A DNA stretch of 64,000 nucleotides from positions 4,216,001 through 4,280,000 of the forward strand of contig NZ_CP066306.1 of NCBI RefSeq assembly GCF_016406145.1, given 5' to 3'. Shown here piece after piece: positions 1-8,284 of the stretch. Positions within the stretch are counted from its first letter, which is position 1. Every line of letters starts with the position of its first letter. The DNA is from Pseudomonas putida (GTDB lineage: Bacteria > Pseudomonadota > Gammaproteobacteria > Pseudomonadales > Pseudomonadaceae). The position numbers were made by a program, and so were the translations under genes. The notes beneath the pieces are model-generated. The model searched no databases and was not told where the DNA came from. It saw only the letters and a list, made by a program, of their open reading frames with translations.

Positions 1-1
1 C

Positions 2-478
2 ACGGCAATGCTGATCATCAGTTCGCTGGTGGTATATGGCGCGCTGTTCCTGCGCCAGCGCAAGCTGGAGAAAGGCCAATGGCTGACGCTGGTCGCCTGC
101 CTGGTATTCGGCGGCCTGACCCTCACCTTCCATAGCGAAACCTTCCTCAAGTGGAAGGCACCGGTGGTCAACTGGCTGTTCGCCCTGGGCTTTGCCGGCA
201 GCCACTTCATCGGGGACCGGGTGCTGATCAAGCGCATCATGGGCCACGCCCTGACCTTGCCCGATGCCATCTGGACCCGACTGAACCTGGCCTGGATCGC
301 ATTTTTCCTGTTCTGTGGCGCGGCCAACCTGTTTGTGGCCTTCACCTTCCAGGAATTCTGGGTCGACTTCAAAGTCTTCGGCAGCCTGGGCATGACCGTG
401 ATATTCCTGGTGGCGCAGGGCGTGTACCTGTCGCGCCATCTGCACGACGACCCTTCTACCTCCAAACCCAAGGATTGA
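2..478 (+). CDS. yciB: YciB/IspZ family inner membrane (septation) protein, 5' end outside window
   Basis: The frame is open from base 2, and the ATG at base 8 is an internal methionine, because the residues before it (T-A) continue the usual YciB sequence. About 158 C-terminal residues are visible, against roughly 180-200 for the family. They are mostly hydrophobic helices with the conserved segments [13 protein letters not shown] and [11 protein letters not shown]. YciB is an inner-membrane protein linked to cell-envelope integrity and division. Its stop is followed after one base by the start of yciI, so the two are probably co-transcribed. The N-terminal helix lies upstream of the window. 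Confidence 0.93.
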   Translation, partial: TAMLIISSLVVYGALFLRQRKLEKGQWLTLVACLVFGGLTLTFHSETFLKWKAPVVNWLFALGFAGSHFIGDRVLIKRIMGHALTLPDAIWTRLNLAWIAFFLFCGAANLFVAFTFQEFWVDFKVFGSLGMTVIFLVAQGVYLSRHLHDDPSTSKPKD

Positions 479-479
479 C

Positions 480-779
480 ATGCTTTACGCCATCATTGCC
501 AGCGACGTCGAAAATTCCCTGGAAAAGCGCCTGGCCGCGCGCCCGGCGCATATCGAGCGCCTGAAGCAGCTGCAAAGCGAAGGCCGCGTGGTACTGGCCG
601 GCCCACACCCGGCCATCGACAGCAACGACCCGGGCGAAGCCGGTTTCAGCGGCAGCCTGATCGTCGCTGAGTTCGATTCCCTCAGCGCTGCCCAGGCCTG
701 GGCCGATGCCGACCCGTACATTGCAGCGGGTGTTTACGACCAGGTCATCGTAAAACCTTTCAAGCAAGTCTTGCCCTGA
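480..779 (+). CDS. YciI family protein
   Basis: A 99-residue protein of full family length, starting with the conserved [10 protein letters not shown] strand. The RPAHIERL helix carries His24, part of the putative His-Asp site of the YciI fold (ferredoxin-like alpha+beta dimer). YciI proteins resemble muconolactone isomerase-like enzymes, but their reaction is unknown. The start lies one base after the yciB stop, so it is the second gene of a yciB-yciI unit. No separate promoter was seen. Confidence 0.92.
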   Translation: MLYAIIASDVENSLEKRLAARPAHIERLKQLQSEGRVVLAGPHPAIDSNDPGEAGFSGSLIVAEFDSLSAAQAWADADPYIAAGVYDQVIVKPFKQVLP

Positions 780-857
780 TCGATAAATTGTCGGCGTCTG
801 CGGTATCTTTGCCACTGGCGAGCGCGTCAGACGCCGTCGATTTGAATTGAGTGAGTC

Positions 858-1535
858 ATGAGCGAGCTGTTACTGATTGATGATGACCAGGAACTCTGCG
901 AGCTGCTCGGCAGCTGGCTGACCCAGGAAGGTTTTGCCGTCCGTGCCTGCCATGATGGCCAAAGCGCGCGCCGGGCGCTGGCCGAGCATGCCCCGGCAGC
1001 TGTGGTACTGGACGTGATGCTGCCTGACGGTAGCGGCCTTGAGCTGCTCAAACAATTGCGCAGCGACCACGCAGAACTGCCGGTGCTGATGTTATCGGCC
1101 CGCGGCGAGCCCCTGGACCGCATTCTCGGCCTGGAACTGGGCGCTGATGATTACCTGGCCAAGCCCTGCGACCCGCGTGAGCTTACCGCCCGCTTGCGCG
1201 CGGTGCTGCGCCGCAGCCACCCCACAGCTACCACTACACAGGTCGAGATCGGCGACCTGGCCTTCAGCCCCGTGCGCGGCGTGGTCAGCATCGATGGCCG
1301 CGAGATGACCCTTACCTTGTCTGAAAGCCGTATCCTCGAAGCTCTGCTGCGCCAGCCAGGCGAGCCGCTGGACAAGCAGGAGCTTGCGCAGATCGGCCTG
1401 GGCCGCAAGCTGACCCTTTACGATCGCAGCCTGGACATGCACGTCAGCAACCTGCGCAAGAAGATCGGCCCGCACGCCGACGGCCGCCCGCGCATCGTCG
1501 CACTGCGTAGCCGCGGCTACTACTACAGTCTGTAG
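858..1535 (+). CDS. cpxR: CpxR-like OmpR-family response regulator
   Basis: 225 residues. The receiver domain (about 1-118) has acidic pocket residues D8-D10, phospho-acceptor Asp52 (VVLDVMLPDG) and Lys102 (DDYLAKP). A winged-helix OmpR DNA-binding domain (about 130-225) ends in LRSRGYYYSL. The stretch ARGEPLDRILGLELGADDYL closely resembles E. coli CpxR. The gene lies upstream of a Spy/CpxP-like gene and a histidine kinase, the usual layout of a Cpx-type envelope-stress system with the periplasmic gene between regulator and kinase. A candidate CpxR site is present downstream. Orthology to enteric CpxR is inferred from sequence resemblance and context. Confidence 0.85.
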   Translation: MSELLLIDDDQELCELLGSWLTQEGFAVRACHDGQSARRALAEHAPAAVVLDVMLPDGSGLELLKQLRSDHAELPVLMLSARGEPLDRILGLELGADDYLAKPCDPRELTARLRAVLRRSHPTATTTQVEIGDLAFSPVRGVVSIDGREMTLTLSESRILEALLRQPGEPLDKQELAQIGLGRKLTLYDRSLDMHVSNLRKKIGPHADGRPRIVALRSRGYYYSL

Positions 1536-1572
1536 GCAGGAGCAGCGGCAAGAAAAAGCCAAGCGCGCTCTT

Positions 1573-1604
1573 GCTTGAAGCTCGCAGCTCGCAGCTCGCA
1601 GCGC
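1573..1604. repeat. short tandem repeat in intergenic region
   Basis: Three direct copies of a 7-base unit (GCTCGCA) follow the response regulator stop. They resemble the AAGCTGCAAGC-type repeats found before trkH at 4248-4340. No function can be read from the sequence. Confidence 0.6.
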
Positions 1605-1608
1605 TTTC

Positions 1609-1624
1609 TTTACCCAGCCTTTAC
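1609..1624 (-). promoter_or_regulatory. candidate CpxR box upstream of the spy-like gene
   Basis: Two TTTAC pentamers sit at 1609-1613 and 1620-1624. Read on the minus strand they are GTAAA-N6-GTAAA, matching the known CpxR tandem consensus of two GTAAA half-sites with a short spacer. The site lies 81 bases upstream of the spy-like start. It fits autoregulation of the spy-kinase part of the locus by the CpxR-like protein encoded just upstream. No binding evidence is available. Confidence 0.5.
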
Positions 1625-1704
1625 CGTTCGCTGACTGCGCTTGACCTTGATCTCCCTAGACTGAGCTCATCCGGTAACCACCGGCCCATGACAGGAGAGA
1701 CACC

Positions 1705-2121
1705 ATGCGCAAGACCTTGATCGCCCTGATGTTCGCCGCTGCCCTGCCGACCGTGGCCATGGCCATGCCAGAAGGCGGCCCGCGTCACGACGGCCCGCAT
1801 CATCGCGGTGACGCGCCTTTCGCCCAGTTAGACCTGAGCCGCGACCAGCGCCAGCAGATTGGCAAGCTGATGGGCGAGCAGATGAAAAACCGCCGCGACA
1901 TTACCGAACGCTACCTGGCCAAACTGCCGGCAGCGGACCAGAAGGCCATGAAGGACGAACTCAAGGCCAGCCACGACAAGACCGACAGCCAGGTCCGCGC
2001 CCTGCTCAAGCCAGAGCAGCAGAAGAAGTTCGACGAACTGCAAAAAGCGCGTGAAGCACGCAAGGCTGAATGGAAGGAATTCCAGGCCTGGAAAGCTGAA
2101 AAAGCCGGCAAGGCCCAGTAA
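1705..2121 (+). CDS. Spy/CpxP-family periplasmic stress protein
   Basis: 138 residues. A signal peptide (about 1-21, cleavage near AMAMP) is followed by a short His/Gly/Pro-rich stretch. Two LTxxQ-like motifs follow: LSRDQRQQIGKLM and LLKPEQQKKFDEL. The rest is highly charged and helical, ending in a Lys/Ala/Glu-rich tail. Spy/CpxP proteins are dimeric, cradle-shaped periplasmic chaperones or sensors of envelope stress. A good ribosome site (AGGAGAGACACC) precedes the ATG. The position between regulator and kinase genes suggests it modulates the kinase, as CpxP does for CpxA. Confidence 0.88.
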   Translation: MRKTLIALMFAAALPTVAMAMPEGGPRHDGPHHRGDAPFAQLDLSRDQRQQIGKLMGEQMKNRRDITERYLAKLPAADQKAMKDELKASHDKTDSQVRALLKPEQQKKFDELQKAREARKAEWKEFQAWKAEKAGKAQ

Positions 2122-2185
2122 GCTGTCCCACCAATGCCCGGCCCGCCCACAAGCGGGCCGGGCTTTTCCCGTTTAGGAGGTGCTC

Positions 2186-3520
2186 TTGCGTTCTCTGTTC
2201 TGGCGCATCCTGGCCAGTTTCTGGCTGGCTATCACCCTGGTCGCAGGCCTGTCGATCCTGCTGGGCCATATGCTCAACCAGGATGCCTGGATACTCAGCC
2301 GCCACCCCGGTCTCAGCACGCTCGCCAGCCGTTGGGTCAAGCACTATGAACACGAAGGCCTGGAGTCGGCCCAGCATTTCCTCGAACGTCGCAAGCAGCG
2401 TTTCAAGATCGACGTACAGGTGCTCGACGACAGTGGCGAAGCCGTGGTACCTGGCACCTTCCCGCGCCGCGCCGCAGCCTTCGAGGCGCGCCAGCACAAT
2501 GACGAGCGGCGCCTACCGTGGCGTCGCCTGACCGAGGAGTACACCAGCCCTGAAAGCGGTGAGACCTACCTGCTTATCTACCGTATTCCGCACCCGGAAC
2601 TGGACGCCTGGCACCGCGAAAGTCTGCTCTGGCCATTGAGTGCCCTAGGCATAGCCTTGGTGGTACTGACCCTGTTCAGCCTGCTGGTGACCCTGTCCAT
2701 CACCCGCCCGCTGAGCCGCCTGCGCAGTGCGGTACACGATCTTGGCCAAGCCAGCTACCAGCAAAACAGCCTGGCGCGCCTGGCTGCACGGCGCGATGAG
2801 TTCGGCGTGCTGGCCAAGGACTTCAACAAGATGGGTGCCCGCTTGCAGAGCCTGATCGGCAGCCAGCGCCAGTTGCTGCGCGACGTTTCCCACGAACTGC
2901 GCTCACCGCTGGCGCGCCTGCGCATTGCCCTGGCGCTCGCCGAACGGGCAGAAGCCGAGCAGCGCCAAGCCTTGTGGCCGCGTCTGACCCGCGAATGTGA
3001 TCGGCTGGAAGACCTGATCAGCGAAATTCTGACGCTGGCCCGGGTCGATGCCGAACAGTCTCACGCCGAAACGGTCGACCTCAACGCCCTGCTGGGCAGC
3101 GTGCGCAAGGACGCACAGCTAAGCGCACCGGAGCAGGACGTTCGGCTGGAGGCGCAACCGGGCTTGACCTTGCAAGGCTGGCCGACGCTGATCGAGCGTG
3201 CCGTTGACAACCTACTGCGCAATGCCTTGCGTTTCAATCCGCAGGGGCAGCCAATCGAGGTACGCGCCGGGCGTGAGCAGGGGCGCATCGTCGTGAGCGT
3301 GCGTGACCATGGGCCGGGGGTGTCGCCGGAGCACCTGGCGCAGCTGGGTGAGCCGTTCTTCCGTGCCCCCGGGCAGGAAGCACCGGGGCATGGCCTGGGG
3401 CTGGCGATTGCGCGCAAGGCGGCAGAGCGCCATGGCGGGAGTCTGGTACTGGAGAACCACCCACAGGGTGGATTTGTCGCCCGGCTGGATTTGCCGCTGG
3501 CAGTGGAGATTGGCAGTTGA
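2186..3520 (+). CDS. cpxA: CpxA-like sensor histidine kinase
   Basis: 444 residues from the TTG at 2186. The GTG at 2180 is in frame but overlaps the AGGAGG ribosome site (2175-2180), whereas TTG lies 5 bases after it. Layout: TM1 (about 7-30), periplasmic sensor (about 31-145), TM2 (about 148-172), HAMP, an H-box with DVSHELRSPLARL (His236), and a HATPase domain with NLLRNALRF (N box), DHGPGVSPE (G1) and GHGLGLAIARKA (G2). All catalytic motifs are present. It is the likely partner of the response regulator at 858-1535. A REP pair lies directly after the stop. Confidence 0.86.
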   Translation: MRSLFWRILASFWLAITLVAGLSILLGHMLNQDAWILSRHPGLSTLASRWVKHYEHEGLESAQHFLERRKQRFKIDVQVLDDSGEAVVPGTFPRRAAAFEARQHNDERRLPWRRLTEEYTSPESGETYLLIYRIPHPELDAWHRESLLWPLSALGIALVVLTLFSLLVTLSITRPLSRLRSAVHDLGQASYQQNSLARLAARRDEFGVLAKDFNKMGARLQSLIGSQRQLLRDVSHELRSPLARLRIALALAERAEAEQRQALWPRLTRECDRLEDLISEILTLARVDAEQSHAETVDLNALLGSVRKDAQLSAPEQDVRLEAQPGLTLQGWPTLIERAVDNLLRNALRFNPQGQPIEVRAGREQGRIVVSVRDHGPGVSPEHLAQLGEPFFRAPGQEAPGHGLGLAIARKAAERHGGSLVLENHPQGGFVARLDLPLAVEIGS

Positions 3521-3546
3521 ATTCGAGGGGGCTGCGCTGCAGCCCA

Positions 3547-3628
3547 ATCGCCGGCAAGCCGGCTCCTACAGAATCACCACAGGTTTCAGCATTTTTCGAC
3601 ACTTGTGGGAGCCGGCTTGCCGGCGATT
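3547..3628. repeat. inverted pair of REP elements
   Basis: ATCGCCGGCAAGCCGGCTCC (starting at 3547) is matched by its inverse, GGAGCCGGCTTGCCGGCGAT, ending at 3627. Each copy contains the imperfect palindrome GCCGGCaaGCCGGC. This is the typical head-to-head REP arrangement of the P. putida group. It lies between the convergent kinase and nitroreductase genes. Confidence 0.85.
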
Positions 3629-3651
3629 GGGGCGTACAGCGGCCCCTGGCG

Positions 3652-4209
3652 TCATTCGCCCCAGGCGCTGACGAACTCGGCGGTTTGCAGGACCGGCGCA
3701 GTACGCGGCTCGGCCATCGGCGTGCCGACATACAGGTAGCCGATCAACTCCTCGTTCTCGCCCAGCCCCAAGCCCTTGTGCACATGGGCATCGAAAGCCA
3801 TGTCGCCGGTACGCCACACTGCGCCGATACCTTGGGCATGTGCGGCTATCAGGATGCCATGCGCCGCACAGCCTGCTGCCAGGCGCTGCTCCGACATCGG
3901 CACCTTGAAGTGGTCCTGCAGCTTGGCGATCACCACGATCAGTAGCGGCGCACGCAACGGCATGGCGCGGGCCTTGTCCAGCGCAGCCTGAGTGGCATCG
4001 CCCTTGTTCTGCACCGCTTCGGCAAACAGTTCCCCGAGCTTCTCGCGGCCCTGGCCTTCGATGGTCAGAAAGCGCCATGGCCGCAGCTGGCCGTGATCAG
4101 GCGCGCGCAGCGCAGCCTGGAACAGCGCCTCGCGCTGAGCGGCATTTGGCGCAGGTTCAGTCAGGCGTGGCACGGATACACGGTTGAGCAATGCGTCGAG
4201 AGCCTCCAT
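3652..4209 (-). CDS. YdjA-like nitroreductase family protein
   Basis: 185 residues, close to E. coli YdjA (183). The N-terminal region has RAPDHGQLRPWRF, the FMN-contacting stretch typical of the subfamily. GIGAVWRTG and the C-terminal EELIGYLYVGTP are also conserved. These are homodimeric FMN-dependent NAD(P)H oxidoreductases, and the physiological substrate is unknown. Divergent from trkH, with a repeat-rich intergenic region between. Convergent with the kinase gene across a REP pair. Confidence 0.9.
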   Translation of the reverse strand: MEALDALLNRVSVPRLTEPAPNAAQREALFQAALRAPDHGQLRPWRFLTIEGQGREKLGELFAEAVQNKGDATQAALDKARAMPLRAPLLIVVIAKLQDHFKVPMSEQRLAAGCAAHGILIAAHAQGIGAVWRTGDMAFDAHVHKGLGLGENEELIGYLYVGTPMAEPRTAPVLQTAEFVSAWGE

Positions 4210-4247
4210 CGGCTACCCTCCTGGCAGTTGAATGTGCGGCCATTCTC

Positions 4248-4340
4248 AAGCTGCAAGCGCCAAGCTGCAAGCTGCAAGCAGAAGCCGCCCGGTGCACACT
4301 GCCATTTTTTCTAGCTTGTAGCTTGCAGCTTGCAGCTGCC
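4248..4340. repeat. AAGCTGCAAGC-type repeats forming an 18-bp inverted repeat
   Basis: Left arm 4262-4279 and right arm 4314-4331 are inverse copies with one mismatch. A partial extra copy is at 4248-4258 and more repeat at 4332-4338. The loop contains a run of six T (4305-4310). The repeats lie between the divergent nitroreductase and trkH starts. A hairpin in the trkH leader is possible, and so is a mobile intergenic repeat family. Confidence 0.7.
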
Positions 4341-4390
4341 AGACCCATAGGTAGAATGGCGCCCTTCCGTTCAGAGTCAGAGCAGATCAC

Positions 4391-5845
4391 ATGGCGTTGC
4401 CGACCTTAAGGATCATTGGTTTCATCATCGGCATCTTCCTGATCACCCTGGCGGTCAGCATGGTCGTACCCATGGCGACGCTGGTGATCTTCGAACGTAC
4501 CGGCGACATGCCATCGTTCCTCTGGTCAAGCCTGATCACCTTCGTCGCAGGCTTGCTTCTGATCGTCCAGGGCCGCCCGGAGCATGTGCACCTGCGCCCG
4601 CGCGACATGTACCTGCTGACCGTCAGCAGCTGGCTGGTGGTAGGCGTGTTCGCCGCCCTCCCCTTTCTGCTCACCCAGCACATCAGCTACACCGACGCCT
4701 TCTTCGAAAGCATGTCCGGCATCACTGCCACCGGTGCCACCGTGCTCAGCGGGCTGGACACCATGTCGCCGGGCATACTGATGTGGCGCTCGATGCTGCA
4801 CTGGCTCGGCGGTATCGGCTTCATCGCCATGGCGGTGGCGATCCTGCCGCTGCTGCGCATCGGTGGCATGCGCCTGTTCCAGACCGAGTCGTCCGACCGC
4901 TCGGAGAAGGTCATGCCGCGCTCGCACATGGTCGCCAAGTCGATCGTCGGGGTGTACGTCTGCTTCTCGGTGCTGGGCGCCCTGGCCTTCTGGTGGGCCG
5001 GCATGAAGCCGTTCGACGCCATCAACCACGCCATGTCAGCCATTTCCACCGGGGGGTTCTCGACCTCCGACCAGTCCCTCGCCAAATGGGACATCCCTGC
5101 CGTGCACTGGGTCGCGGTGGTTGTAATGATTCTTGGCAGCCTGCCATTCGCCTTGTACGTAGCCACCCTGCGCGGCAACCGCAAGGCGCTGATTCGCGAC
5201 CAGCAGGTCCAGGGGCTGCTTGGCTTGCTGGTGGTCACCTGGCTGGTATTGGGCACCTGGTACTGGGCCACTACCAACCTGCACTGGCTCGATGCCTTGC
5301 GCCACGTGGCGTTCAACGTGACCTCGGTGATCACCACCACCGGTTTCGCGCTGGGCGACTACAGCCTGTGGGGCAATTTTTCGCTAATGCTGTTCTTCTA
5401 CCTGGGCTTCGTCGGTGGCTGCTCTGGTTCGACCGCCGGCGGTATCAAGATCTTCCGCTTCCAGGTGGCCTACATCCTGCTCAAGGCCAGCCTCAACCAG
5501 TTGATTCACCCACGCGCCGTGATCAAACAGAAATACAACGGCCATCGCCTGGACGAAGAGATCGTACGTTCGATCCTGACCTTCTCGTTCTTCTTCGCGA
5601 TCACCATCTGCGTCATGGCGTTGCTACTGTCGCTACTGGGCGTGGACTGGATGACCGCTCTGACCGGCGCCGCCGCAACCGTTTCGGGCGTTGGCCCGGG
5701 CCTGGGTGAAGTGATAGGCCCGGCAGGCAACTACGCCATGCTGCCGGACGCGGCCAAGTGGATTCTTGCTGGCGGCATGCTGCTCGGCCGCCTGGAGATC
5801 ATCACGGTGCTGGTGCTGTGCATGCCGGCGTTCTGGCGTCACTGA
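4391..5845 (+). CDS. trkH: TrkH-family potassium uptake channel subunit
   Basis: 484 residues, full length for TrkH. There are four repeated membrane-pore-membrane units. The selectivity-filter glycines are visible in SGITATGATVLSG, SAISTGGFST, SVITTTGFALGD and AAATVSGVGPG. TrkH works with cytoplasmic TrkA for potassium uptake; trkA is not in this window. The 3' end overlaps the convergent AraC gene by 44 bases. The inverted repeat at 4262-4331 lies in its leader or promoter region. Confidence 0.95.
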   Translation: MALPTLRIIGFIIGIFLITLAVSMVVPMATLVIFERTGDMPSFLWSSLITFVAGLLLIVQGRPEHVHLRPRDMYLLTVSSWLVVGVFAALPFLLTQHISYTDAFFESMSGITATGATVLSGLDTMSPGILMWRSMLHWLGGIGFIAMAVAILPLLRIGGMRLFQTESSDRSEKVMPRSHMVAKSIVGVYVCFSVLGALAFWWAGMKPFDAINHAMSAISTGGFSTSDQSLAKWDIPAVHWVAVVVMILGSLPFALYVATLRGNRKALIRDQQVQGLLGLLVVTWLVLGTWYWATTNLHWLDALRHVAFNVTSVITTTGFALGDYSLWGNFSLMLFFYLGFVGGCSGSTAGGIKIFRFQVAYILLKASLNQLIHPRAVIKQKYNGHRLDEEIVRSILTFSFFFAITICVMALLLSLLGVDWMTALTGAAATVSGVGPGLGEVIGPAGNYAMLPDAAKWILAGGMLLGRLEIITVLVLCMPAFWRH

Positions 5846-6863
5846 CCACCTCGGGGTCCGCACCCAGACGGGCGCGATACTCGCTGGGGGTGACGTCGAA
5901 CCAGCGGCGGAAGGCCCGGTAGAAGTTGCTCGGGTCAGCGAACCCCAACAGGTAGGCGGTTTCCAGCAAGGTCATGCCGGGCTGGGCGAGGTACTGCTCT
6001 GCCAGCTCACGACGGGTGTCGTCCAGCAAAGCCTGAAAGCTGGTGCCCTCTTCCTGCAGGCGGCGCTGCAGGGTGCGCTGGGACAGGTGCAGCGCCTGGG
6101 CCAGGGTTTCCCGCTTGGGTTCGCCCTGAGGCAGAATGCGGCAAAGCACCTGGCGCACCCGGTGGGTCACCCGGCTTTCAGAAAAGCGTGCCAGATATTC
6201 CCCGGCAAACCGGTCGTGCAGAATGGCCATGGCCTCATTGGCGGTCGGTAGCGCAGCTTCCATGTCGGCGCGCTCGAACACCAGCGCGTCGTGCGGCGCA
6301 CCGAACACCAGCGGGGAATGGAAAGCCACCTTGTAGGGCTCGACGTTCTTGGGTTGAGGCCCCTGGATCAGCACCCGCCGCGGCTGGATGGGCCGCCCGC
6401 TTAGCCACTTGCACAGCGCCAGCGCACAGGCCAGCGAAGCCTCTGCACTGTGCCGTGTCGGTGGCAGGTGATCACCGTGTACGGTGAGTATCAGCGAATA
6501 CCCCTCAGGCCCCAGGCGGAAGCTCAGGTCGGAGCTTTCAGCGATGATGCGCTGGTAGCGCACCAGGCGCTCGAAACCTTCGGCCAGGGTGCGGCTGGAC
6601 ATCAAGGCGTAGCCCACCACATGGAACGAAGCCGGCCTGACCACCCGCGCCATGTTCAGGCCGATCGCTTCATTGCCCGACAGTTCTACAGCCAGTTGCC
6701 AAAGGCGGGTCATGGAATCCTGAGGGAACCGCGCATCGGGGTCGTCGAGGGCAGCGAAATCCAGGCCGAGTTGCTCGAACATGGCCGGACAGTCGAGCCC
6801 TTCCAGCTCGAGCGCCTTCACAATCCCTGATGCCCAGCTGGCTGACGTGGTTCTCTCACTCAT
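5802..6863 (-). CDS. AraC-family transcriptional regulator (OruR-like architecture)
   Basis: 353 residues. The N-terminal half (about 20-200) matches the arabinose-binding-like domain of OruR/ArgR-type AraC regulators (PARFPQDSMTRLWQLAVELSG, ASFHVVGYALMSSRTL). The C-terminal AraC DNA-binding domain (about 235-335) has LAQALHLSQRTLQRRLQEEG and LLGFADPSNFYRAFRRW. The effector is unknown; OruR of P. aeruginosa (ornithine use) has this architecture, but no catabolic genes adjoin. The last 14 codons or so overlap the trkH 3' end in antisense. Confidence 0.88.
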   Translation of the reverse strand: MSERTTSASWASGIVKALELEGLDCPAMFEQLGLDFAALDDPDARFPQDSMTRLWQLAVELSGNEAIGLNMARVVRPASFHVVGYALMSSRTLAEGFERLVRYQRIIAESSDLSFRLGPEGYSLILTVHGDHLPPTRHSAEASLACALALCKWLSGRPIQPRRVLIQGPQPKNVEPYKVAFHSPLVFGAPHDALVFERADMEAALPTANEAMAILHDRFAGEYLARFSESRVTHRVRQVLCRILPQGEPKRETLAQALHLSQRTLQRRLQEEGTSFQALLDDTRRELAEQYLAQPGMTLLETAYLLGFADPSNFYRAFRRWFDVTPSEYRARLGADPEVVSDARTPACTAPAP

Positions 6864-7018
6864 GACAGGCTTCTTATCCTGACCGCTTCATGCGGTTAAC
6901 CTCAAGGATACTCATTTGGCGCCTATTGTCACTGGTAGGCTCCGCCAATGACTCTAGACTCGATTCAGGCTCCACGCCGTGTATCCTGTCAAAAAGTGTC
7001 AATCTTGGAGCACTGCTC

Positions 7019-7330
7019 ATGAACAGCACAGCGCAGTTTCGCAGTTTTGCCGAGTTCTACCCTTATTACCTGGGGGAGCACAGCAACCCCACCTGCCGGC
7101 GCCTGCACTTTGTCGGTACCAGCCTGGTGATCGCCCTGCTGGCGTACACGATCGGCAGCGGCAAATGGCTGCTGCTACTGGCTGTGCCGCTGTTCGGATA
7201 TGGGTTTGCCTGGGTCGGGCACTTCTTTTTCGAAAAAAACCGCCCGGCAACCTTCAAGCATCCGCTGTACAGCCTGATTGGCGATTTCGCCATGTTCCGC
7301 GACATTCTGCTGGGCAGGATCAGCCTATAG
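7019..7330 (+). CDS. DUF962 / Mpo1-like membrane protein
   Basis: 103 residues from the ATG at 7019, with TTGGAG upstream. The in-frame upstream extension has no ribosome site. Conserved family features are FAEFYPYYLGEHSNPTCRRLHFVGT, two hydrophobic helices (about 31-62) and GHFFFEKNRPATFKHPLYSLIGDFAMF. Yeast Mpo1, of the same family, is an iron-dependent dioxygenase acting on 2-hydroxy fatty acids. The His residues in HSNP, RLHFVGT, GHFFFEKN and FKHP are the likely metal ligands. The bacterial role is not established. Convergent with the LpxH-like gene. Confidence 0.85.
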   Translation: MNSTAQFRSFAEFYPYYLGEHSNPTCRRLHFVGTSLVIALLAYTIGSGKWLLLLAVPLFGYGFAWVGHFFFEKNRPATFKHPLYSLIGDFAMFRDILLGRISL

Positions 7331-7345
7331 TTTCTCGGGTGCCTA

Positions 7346-8158
7346 TCACGCAGGTTCGCGCAACCCCGCAACGCCCTCTGCCTGCCGTAGCTGTGCGTCG
7401 GCCAGCCGGTACAGCTCGATACTGCCATCCCAATGCTCGATCAGCGCACTGCAGGATTCCACCCAATCGCCACAGTTGAGGTAATCCACATCCCCGACCT
7501 TGCGGATTTCGGCATGGTGGATATGCCCGCACACCACCCCGTGAAAGCCGCGACGGGTGCACTCATGGGCAATGGCATCCTCGAAATCGCTGATGAAGTT
7601 CACCGCGCCTTTGACCTTGTGTTTGAGGTAGGCCGAAAGCGACCAATAACCATAACCGTAGCGGGCCCGCCAGTGGTTGAGCCAGCGGTTGAGGACCAGC
7701 GTGAATTCGTAGGCACGGTCACCGAGAAAAGCCAGCCAGCGGTGATAACGGGTAATCACATCGAACTGGTCACCATGGATCACTAACAGCCGACGACCAT
7801 CAGCGGTGAGATGCTCGGCCTCGTCCACTAACTGGATGTTGCCCAGAATCAGCCTGGAGTAGCGCCGCAGGAACTCATCATGGTTGCCCGTCACGTAGAT
7901 CACCTCGGTGCCACGTTTGCTCATGGTCAACAAACGGCGGATCACGTTGGTGTGGGCCTGCGGCCAGTAGATACCGCCGCGCAGCTTCCAGCCATCGATG
8001 ATGTCGCCGACCAGATAGATACGGTCGGCCTGGTAGCCTTTGAGAAAGCGCGACAGGTGTTCGGCCTGACAGTCGCGGGTGCCCAGATGCACGTCAGATA
8101 TCCACAGGGTGCGTACGCGCTGCTTGCGTGACGGGCGAGAGAGTTCGGCATGGATCAT
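7346..8158 (-). CDS. LpxH-like calcineurin-family phosphoesterase (UDP-2,3-diacylglucosamine diphosphatase family)
   Basis: 270 residues from the ATG at 8158, with GGAG six bases upstream. A longer in-frame extension to 8488 crosses the start of the divergent AraC gene and is unlikely. The full metallophosphoesterase motif set is present: SDVHLGTRD, GDIIDGWK, GNHDEF, VIHGDQFD and GHIHHAE. The family hydrolyses UDP-2,3-diacylglucosamine to lipid X in lipid A synthesis, but pseudomonads also have a canonical LpxH. This may therefore be the second (LpxH2-type) enzyme, and the substrate is inferred. Confidence 0.88.
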   Translation of the reverse strand: MIHAELSRPSRKQRVRTLWISDVHLGTRDCQAEHLSRFLKGYQADRIYLVGDIIDGWKLRGGIYWPQAHTNVIRRLLTMSKRGTEVIYVTGNHDEFLRRYSRLILGNIQLVDEAEHLTADGRRLLVIHGDQFDVITRYHRWLAFLGDRAYEFTLVLNRWLNHWRARYGYGYWSLSAYLKHKVKGAVNFISDFEDAIAHECTRRGFHGVVCGHIHHAEIRKVGDVDYLNCGDWVESCSALIEHWDGSIELYRLADAQLRQAEGVAGLREPA

Positions 8159-8284
8159 GGGCGGGCTCCGGCGCTGTTTGCTGGAGACTGGCATCCGCAC
8201 ATGACAGGCTGGTGGCAGCGATGTGATCGGTGCTGGCCAGCCAGGAATACGGCACAATGGCGCTCTGCCCTGCGAGGACTCACC

